Shown here: positions 4,700-9,025 of the stretch, in pieces
Layout of the letters: the number at the start of each line of letters is the position of its first letter
How positions within the stretch are numbered: position 1 is the stretch's first letter
Source: Campylobacterota bacterium
GTDB taxonomy: Bacteria; Campylobacterota; Campylobacteria; Campylobacterales; Sulfurovaceae
Assembly: GCA_003646525.1 (NCBI GenBank)
Contig: QMKU01000036.1
Coordinates: 1-9,025, forward strand
Reading direction: 5' to 3'
Length of the DNA: 9,025 nt
Made by a program: the position numbers and the translations under genes
Notes under the pieces: model-generated
Told to the model about the DNA's origin: nothing
The model's database searches: none
Seen by the model: the letters and a program-made list of their open reading frames with translations, nothing else

Positions 4700-7600
4700 T
4701 GGCAAAAGATACTATAGAGATACTCATAGATGCAGATGTAAAGAACGCAGAGAAGGCGATAAAAGACCTCCAAAAAACGATAGCGGATGTAGAGAAAGAT
4801 CACGCTAAAGCCTCTAAAGAGAGTCAAAAAGAGATAGATGCTCTAACTAAAAAAGTTGAGAAGTTAAGTGCTACAGAGAAGAGGGCATCGACCAGTAGGC
4901 AGTCATCAGACAGCAAGAGGGATGCCTCCAACAAAAAGAGAATAAGCCAATATGTACAGATGGAGAGAAGCATTAAGTCTCTTGCCGTTTCCGCTCAAAG
5001 ACTTGCGATTATTTATCTCTCCTATAGAATACCTCAAGAGTTTATTAAAAACCTAGTAGATATTGAAAAAGGTTTGATAGCTATAGACAAGACCACGGGG
5101 ATGACAGTTGAGGAGTTCAAAGAGCTTGAAAAAAGCATTATGGAACTCTCTACCACTATGGCAGGAATTAGCACAGATCAGATTTTAAAGATAGCAGAAG
5201 CCGCAGGACAATTAGGACTCAGGGGCGTTGAAAATATTACTGAGTTTACCGAAGTTGTTGCAATGATGGCAGTCACTACCGACCTATCCGCAGAGGAAGC
5301 CGCGAAAGCTATGGCTAGGTTGGGTACTATCCTAGGTGAACCGATAGACAAGATAGAGAATATGGCTAGTGCTATAAATGAACTCTCCAATACTACTACA
5401 GCAACAGCAGGAGAGATAGTTGACATATCTCAGCGTATGGCAGGTATGGCAGAGATGTTCGGGCTTGCTACAGATGAGGTATTCGCGTTCGCAGCCACAT
5501 TGAAAGATGTTGGTATAAGTGTTGAGGTCGCAGGAACTGCAATGAGTCAGTTGATGAGCAGGATGCTTGATACCTCTCTTTGGGAAGAGTTCGCAAATAT
5601 TATGGGTATCACAATAGATGAATTTGCTGTGATGATAGGTGAAGATGCTACAGGGGCTATGGTTAAGTTCCTTGAGGAGTTAGGAAAGCTAGACAAGATT
5701 AGTTCATCAAGTGCAATGAAAGACCTCAATATCGATGGGGAGAGATTAAGAAATACGGTATTAAAACTTTCACAAAATACTGAGGTGTTGACTAAGAATA
5801 TGCTCACATCTCAGGATGCAATGGCAAAAGGTACTTCTATATCAGATGAGTATGCGAAAGTGGCTAAAGGTCTAGGCTCTCAGTTTGAGTTGTTGACTAA
5901 TAATGTCAAAGATGCAGCTATGAAGATAGGTAAAGAACTAATGCCTGCTATACAGGAGATTACCAGTGATATGATTCAATGGTTCAAATCTCTTGACTCT
6001 AAAGCAATAGCAGATACTGCAAAAGATATAGGACAGCTGGTATCGGACTTAAAGCCTCTCACTGTAGCATTAGTGAAAGCAGCTGGTGCAGCCCTAATAT
6101 TCGTCAAAAGTTTTTCATTAATCTCTAAAACGATAGCAGCAGGGGTAGCAGTACTAGCAGGAGCTAAGTCAGTCTTCTGGGTGTTTATGCTTGCTATAAG
6201 AAGTGGTACGGGGATAGTGACGGCAGCCGCAATAGCATTTAAAACTCTAGGTAATGCTATGAAGATAAACCCTGCAATACTAGCTCTAACCGCAGTATAT
6301 GGGGCTTTAACTTGGCAGACCGAGAAACTAGCTCAAGCCATGGATAAAAGCAATAAGAGCTTTGCAGAACACAATAAAACACAAAAAACTACCATTGGGC
6401 TACTTCAAACATATAACAAGTCTTTAGATGAACAGGGTAGATCAACTTTTAAAACAGCGGAAGCAATGGAGAAATATAAAGTATCTCTTGATGCTCAAGT
6501 CACAGCTATAGAGAAAAAAATAGAAGCTCTCAAAAAAGAAGAGGATGGAGCTAAGAAAAATGCTGTACAAATTGACTCACTTGCTAGACAACTAGAGCAA
6601 CTAAAAGATGTTCAAGATAGTGTTATCGCTACAAGTGGTAAGATGTCCGCCGCTTGGCACAAAGAGAGAATGGAGACAGAAGCCGCGTCAAGAGCAGCAT
6701 CGGAAGCCGCTAGAAAAAGAGCTGGAGAGACTAAAAAATATACCGACGAACAACTCAAAAATATCAAAACACTATCCAACACTAGGATAAAAGATGCGAT
6801 AAAAACCAATACCACATTGGAAGCTCAGGCAAAAAAACTAGCAAACTCAATCAAAAAACTCAATGAAGAACTTGCAAGAGAGCTTCAAGCTATAACCAAT
6901 TCACGGGTAAGTTCTGCATCGGATGCTGAGTCACAGATCAGAGATATTAATAGACAGGGGATGACTGAGAAAGAGCAGTATTATGATAAGCAAAGAGAGT
7001 CAGAGGAGAAACTAGCAGAAGCTAGGAAACAGCTTGAATTAGGGAATTTAGAGCTATATAGAAAGTATGTAGCAGAAGCTAAGGCACTAGCAACTGAGAA
7101 CGCAGGACACGCTATAGAGCAAGAGGGCAAGATTGTAGTATCCAAGGAAGAGACCGCCCGAAGAGCTATAGCGATGATCAACAAAACCCAAAAAGTTGAG
7201 AGTGAAGCCTATGATAAAATGGAAGCCAAAGCTAGGGCGAAATTTGAAACTGAGATAAAATTCCAAGAAGCACAACTTAAAGCGGTTCAAGCCACTATAA
7301 ATCTCAATAAACAGCTAATAACACAACTTTCAAAGATGATTGAATTACTTACTGGAAATAAAGTTGATATGGACTTTAAAGAAGTAGAGCAGACAGAAGA
7401 GAGTATAAAAGAAGCACTACTATCATTGTCAAAATTAAAAGAACCTGTCAAAGCCAAAGTAACTGCAGAAGTTGATCAATCACAAGTTGAAAAATTGGAG
7501 ACCAAAACCAAAGAGATTGAAGCAAAAGAGACAGTTGCTAAAATCGTACCAGATGCAGAGGGCTTTCATAGTAAATATGAAAATATGATGGCAGTCTATG

Positions 7601-8322
7601 ATGAAGAGGATGCTCACAAAGTAAACATAATGCCAGATGAGGAGAAATTTAAGGGAGCTTTTTCTGAGGTGGTGGAAAATCTTAATGCAGAAACAACAGT
7701 CACACCAGACAAAGAGGAGTTTCAAAAAGAGTATGATAGTATGGTTATGGAGGTTGCAAACGACCCTATAGTTGCACCGCTTGACTTAGATACTACAGAA
7801 GCAGATAAGAAAGCTATAGGGTTCATAACAGTCACAGAAGCTACACCAGCTATAGTGAAACTTGATGGGGATACGGTACCTCTATCAAACGATTATGACA
7901 AAATCAAAAAGAAAATTGAGTCTACCCCTATTTATGTACCTCTCAAGATAGCACCTATGCCAGCAGGAGCAGGAGCAGGAGCGGCACCATTGGGGTACGC
8001 TGACGGTGGGAAAATACAAGGACACGACCTATCAGGCTCTGATAATGTTCCAATAATGGCAACACAAGGCGAGTTTATGTTCCCTACAGATGTAGTGGAT
8101 GCTCTAGGTGTAGATAAATTATATGCTACAATCAAGGCGGTTAGAGGTGGAGCTAAGGGGTATGCAAACGGTGGTGTTATCGAGAGCGGCAACACCTCTA
8201 ATAGTTCAGTCTCAAATGTATCTAGTGCAGACAATCGCACTATCTACATAGATGCAAAGAGAGTATCGGGTGATAAGGACTTAGAGAGTGCAATTAATAG
8301 AATTATTCAAAGGGGTTTATAA
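4699..8322 (+). CDS. tail tape measure protein, TP901 family
   Basis: The 1207-residue protein sets tail length and is ejected with the DNA. A charged N-terminal coiled coil (1-90) is followed by the TP901 core (about 105-410), containing VDIEKGLIAIDKTTGMT around residue 135 and the alternating helices ISTDQILKIAEAAGQLGL and TDLSAEEAAKAMARLG. A hydrophobic Ala/Val/Ile-rich stretch at 454-538 includes two or three possible membrane segments. Long coiled-coil regions follow (about 570-920), then three degenerate PD repeats (949-1016), an Ala-Gly run near 1089 and a C-terminal GYADGG...TQGEFMFP...GYANGG region (about 1097-1160) typical of many tape measures. No lytic transglycosylase or M23 peptidase motif was seen. 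At roughly 1.5 angstrom per residue the tail would be near 180 nm, an inference. It starts at TAATG with AAGGGG upstream. Confidence 0.93.
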   Translation: MAKDTIEILIDADVKNAEKAIKDLQKTIADVEKDHAKASKESQKEIDALTKKVEKLSATEKRASTSRQSSDSKRDASNKKRISQYVQMERSIKSLAVSAQRLAIIYLSYRIPQEFIKNLVDIEKGLIAIDKTTGMTVEEFKELEKSIMELSTTMAGISTDQILKIAEAAGQLGLRGVENITEFTEVVAMMAVTTDLSAEEAAKAMARLGTILGEPIDKIENMASAINELSNTTTATAGEIVDISQRMAGMAEMFGLATDEVFAFAATLKDVGISVEVAGTAMSQLMSRMLDTSLWEEFANIMGITIDEFAVMIGEDATGAMVKFLEELGKLDKISSSSAMKDLNIDGERLRNTVLKLSQNTEVLTKNMLTSQDAMAKGTSISDEYAKVAKGLGSQFELLTNNVKDAAMKIGKELMPAIQEITSDMIQWFKSLDSKAIADTAKDIGQLVSDLKPLTVALVKAAGAALIFVKSFSLISKTIAAGVAVLAGAKSVFWVFMLAIRSGTGIVTAAAIAFKTLGNAMKINPAILALTAVYGALTWQTEKLAQAMDKSNKSFAEHNKTQKTTIGLLQTYNKSLDEQGRSTFKTAEAMEKYKVSLDAQVTAIEKKIEALKKEEDGAKKNAVQIDSLARQLEQLKDVQDSVIATSGKMSAAWHKERMETEAASRAASEAARKRAGETKKYTDEQLKNIKTLSNTRIKDAIKTNTTLEAQAKKLANSIKKLNEELARELQAITNSRVSSASDAESQIRDINRQGMTEKEQYYDKQRESEEKLAEARKQLELGNLELYRKYVAEAKALATENAGHAIEQEGKIVVSKEETARRAIAMINKTQKVESEAYDKMEAKARAKFETEIKFQEAQLKAVQATINLNKQLITQLSKMIELLTGNKVDMDFKEVEQTEESIKEALLSLSKLKEPVKAKVTAEVDQSQVEKLETKTKEIEAKETVAKIVPDAEGFHSKYENMMAVYDEEDAHKVNIMPDEEKFKGAFSEVVENLNAETTVTPDKEEFQKEYDSMVMEVANDPIVAPLDLDTTEADKKAIGFITVTEATPAIVKLDGDTVPLSNDYDKIKKKIESTPIYVPLKIAPMPAGAGAGAAPLGYADGGKIQGHDLSGSDNVPIMATQGEFMFPTDVVDALGVDKLYATIKAVRGGAKGYANGGVIESGNTSNSSVSNVSSADNRTIYIDAKRVSGDKDLESAINRIIQRGL
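7543..7746 (+). repeat. three degenerate protein repeats within the tape measure gene
   Basis: Three units of the form (I/V)-x-P-D-x-x-x-F followed by an amphipathic helix lie at residues 949-964 (IVPDAEGFHSKYENMM), 977-991 (IMPDEEKFKGAFSEV) and 1001-1016 (VTPDKEEFQKEYDSMV). Their prolines are 28 and 24 residues apart. The DNA is diverged, so they are old duplications or convergent. They may be a strand-helix repeat that spaces the C-terminal region. Confidence 0.55.
7963..7980 (+). repeat. 6-bp tandem repeat (GCAGGA x3)
   Basis: Three perfect copies of GCAGGA in frame encode three Ala-Gly dipeptides in the flexible segment before the GYADGG motif of the tape measure protein. Copy-number change would add or remove two residues without shifting the frame. 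Confidence 0.7.
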
Positions 8323-8699
8323 TGGAAGCTAAAAGCTTAGGTGCAGTAGAGTTTGACACTCCTATCTTTATATCAGAGACAGACACACCCAACACTACAT
8401 TAGGTGAAGAGTATATGAGTGCAGGCGGTACATACATAGCCTTTGAATCCGCTATACATACACCATACATAACTCTATTAAGTAGAGGTGACAGTTCAGA
8501 GGTGGTTGATAATGATAAGAAGGCAGAATTGATTGCAATGTGGGAACAGTTAGACACCTCATTCCTACTGACCTACAGCGATGATACTACAGATAATGTA
8601 AGGATGGTAAAAGGTGAGGGTAATTTAGTTTTTACACCCCTCTTTGGTGGTGCTTGTCAAAGTAGAGTACTTATAAAATTAGCAAAAATACAAGGATAA
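8322..8699 (+). CDS. post-tape-measure protein of unknown function
   Basis: The 125-residue product follows the tape measure with a 1-nt overlap (TAATG) and an AAGGGG site inside the tape measure end, so it is translationally coupled. It is predicted to be beta-rich with one central helix (KKAELIAMWEQLDTSF, about 66-81), then LLTYSD, VRMV, VFTPLFGGACQSRVLIKLAKI. No signal peptide or membrane segment is visible. No family is recognised. The slot is that of distal tail or tail-tip components in siphophages, so a small tail-tip or hub-associated structural protein is the most likely role, by position only. Confidence 0.6.
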   Translation: MEAKSLGAVEFDTPIFISETDTPNTTLGEEYMSAGGTYIAFESAIHTPYITLLSRGDSSEVVDNDKKAELIAMWEQLDTSFLLTYSDDTTDNVRMVKGEGNLVFTPLFGGACQSRVLIKLAKIQG

Positions 8700-8703
8700 A
8701 CAA

Positions 8704-9025
8704 ATGGCATATATATTCCATAACAGTAAATCAGATGGCACGATAGACACTCAGATTTCAAGTGGTACAGATACCCTCTTCTCTGGTATTACTGTTAAAG
8801 AAAGGCTTGACGGTGACACTGAGTTCCAAAAAGTTTGGATTACTTCTGATGTAGATCAAACCATATATGTAGGACAAAACTACCCATCGAATTATTATTA
8901 CCCGTCTGCCGTTTTTGTATCTGCAAATGAAGCGGATGCAGAAGGGGATTTAACAGGGGGCGAAAGTAAATATGGTGCCTCCAAAGTAATTTCAGCAACA
9001 GCAGAGAGCATCGTGTGTGTTAGTG
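8704..9025 (+). CDS. start of a tail-tip region structural protein (3' truncated)
   Basis: An open frame starts at ATG 8704, 4 nt after the previous stop and 6-7 nt after AAGGA, and runs without a stop to the window edge (107 residues visible). The product begins MAYIFHNSKSDGTIDTQISS and continues as a beta-rich, Ser/Thr/Asp-rich protein with SGITVKERLDGDTEFQKVWI, TIYVGQNYP and a tyrosine-rich NYYYP segment. The DGDTEFQKVWITSD stretch resembles the way some phage structural proteins describe a strand-rich decoration or adaptor domain, but no family can be named. Part of the tail tip or baseplate is likely by position. Length and C-terminal domains cannot be judged. Confidence 0.6.
   Translation, partial: MAYIFHNSKSDGTIDTQISSGTDTLFSGITVKERLDGDTEFQKVWITSDVDQTIYVGQNYPSNYYYPSAVFVSANEADAEGDLTGGESKYGASKVISATAESIVCVS

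Noticed and set aside
5178..5807. Minus-strand frames of 82 and 86 residues opposite the tape measure core
   Set aside because: They mirror the alanine/serine-rich tape measure helices, show no start signals and interrupt a uniform plus-strand operon.
6608..6790. 60-residue plus-strand frame in an alternative frame of the tape measure
   Set aside because: No ribosome binding site, basic low-information translation, and fully contained in a well supported coding region.
7932..8240. 102-residue minus-strand frame opposite the tape measure C-terminus
   Set aside because: Its Pro/Ala/Ser composition is the antisense of the Gly/Ala-rich tape measure tail, with no supporting start signal.
4699..8322. 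Tape measure examined for a lytic (transglycosylase or M23 peptidase) domain
   Set aside because: No catalytic motif of these enzymes was recognised; the long middle region is coiled coil and the C-terminus is the common glycine-rich type.
1..9025. Search for a defence, toxin-antitoxin, CRISPR or retron-like system
   Set aside because: Every supported gene fits a phage virion assembly module apart from the partial divergent gene; no spaced repeats, reverse transcriptase, nuclease or toxin-like frames were seen.

Overview
This window is part of the structural (virion) gene module of a tailed bacteriophage or prophage. The base composition is AT-rich. Arginine is written mostly as AGA, and most genes start 5-8 nt after an AAGGA- or AAGGGG-type ribosome binding site. 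This fits an AT-rich bacterial host such as a member of the Campylobacterota (Sulfurimonas/Sulfurovum/Arcobacter-like), but that host assignment is inference and no host gene is present to confirm it.

Layout. At the left edge (1-79, minus strand) is the 5' end of a small divergent gene, possibly a winged-helix regulator. A gene-free region of about 310 nt (80-393) follows. It holds good candidate promoters in both directions, a 10-bp direct repeat overlapping both minus-strand -10 boxes, an 8-bp hairpin and a small palindrome, so it looks like a divergent control region. From 394 to the right edge every gene is on the plus strand and tightly packed, mostly overlapping or joined by short Shine-Dalgarno-containing gaps, as expected of one transcription unit.

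Gene order of the unit: (1) a fused prohead protease - scaffold - major capsid polyprotein (394-2199); (2) a DUF2190-type capsid decoration protein (2252-2605); (3) a 58-residue protein of unknown function (2598-2774); (4) a gpFII-like head-tail joining protein (2746-3060); (5) a probable tail completion/terminator protein (3048-3356); (6) the tail tube protein (3369-4163); (7) a putative tail assembly chaperone (4163-4699); (8) a TP901-type tape measure protein of 1207 residues (4699-8322); (9) a small post-tape-measure protein (8322-8699); (10) the start of a further tail-tip/baseplate region protein cut by the window edge (8704-9025). The long tape measure and the lack of any visible sheath gene between terminator and tube point to a long, non-contractile (siphovirus-like) tail. 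The gpT-like capsid and DUF2190 decoration protein recall Mu-related transposable siphophages.

How they work together: the polyprotein builds and matures the head, the decoration protein covers it, the joining and terminator proteins couple head to tail, and the chaperone loads the tape measure so that tube subunits polymerise to a fixed length. The post-tape-measure proteins would form the tail tip.

The most interesting points are at the start of the operon. The first gene probably begins at a TTG codon with a near-perfect Shine-Dalgarno, not at the upstream ATG, which sits inside a candidate promoter. An in-frame internal start with its own strong Shine-Dalgarno could make the scaffold-capsid part alone. 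An A8 tract lies just before that internal start, where a one-base slip either way would terminate the protease next to the capsid start. No defence system, CRISPR array, tRNA, rRNA or insertion sequence was seen.
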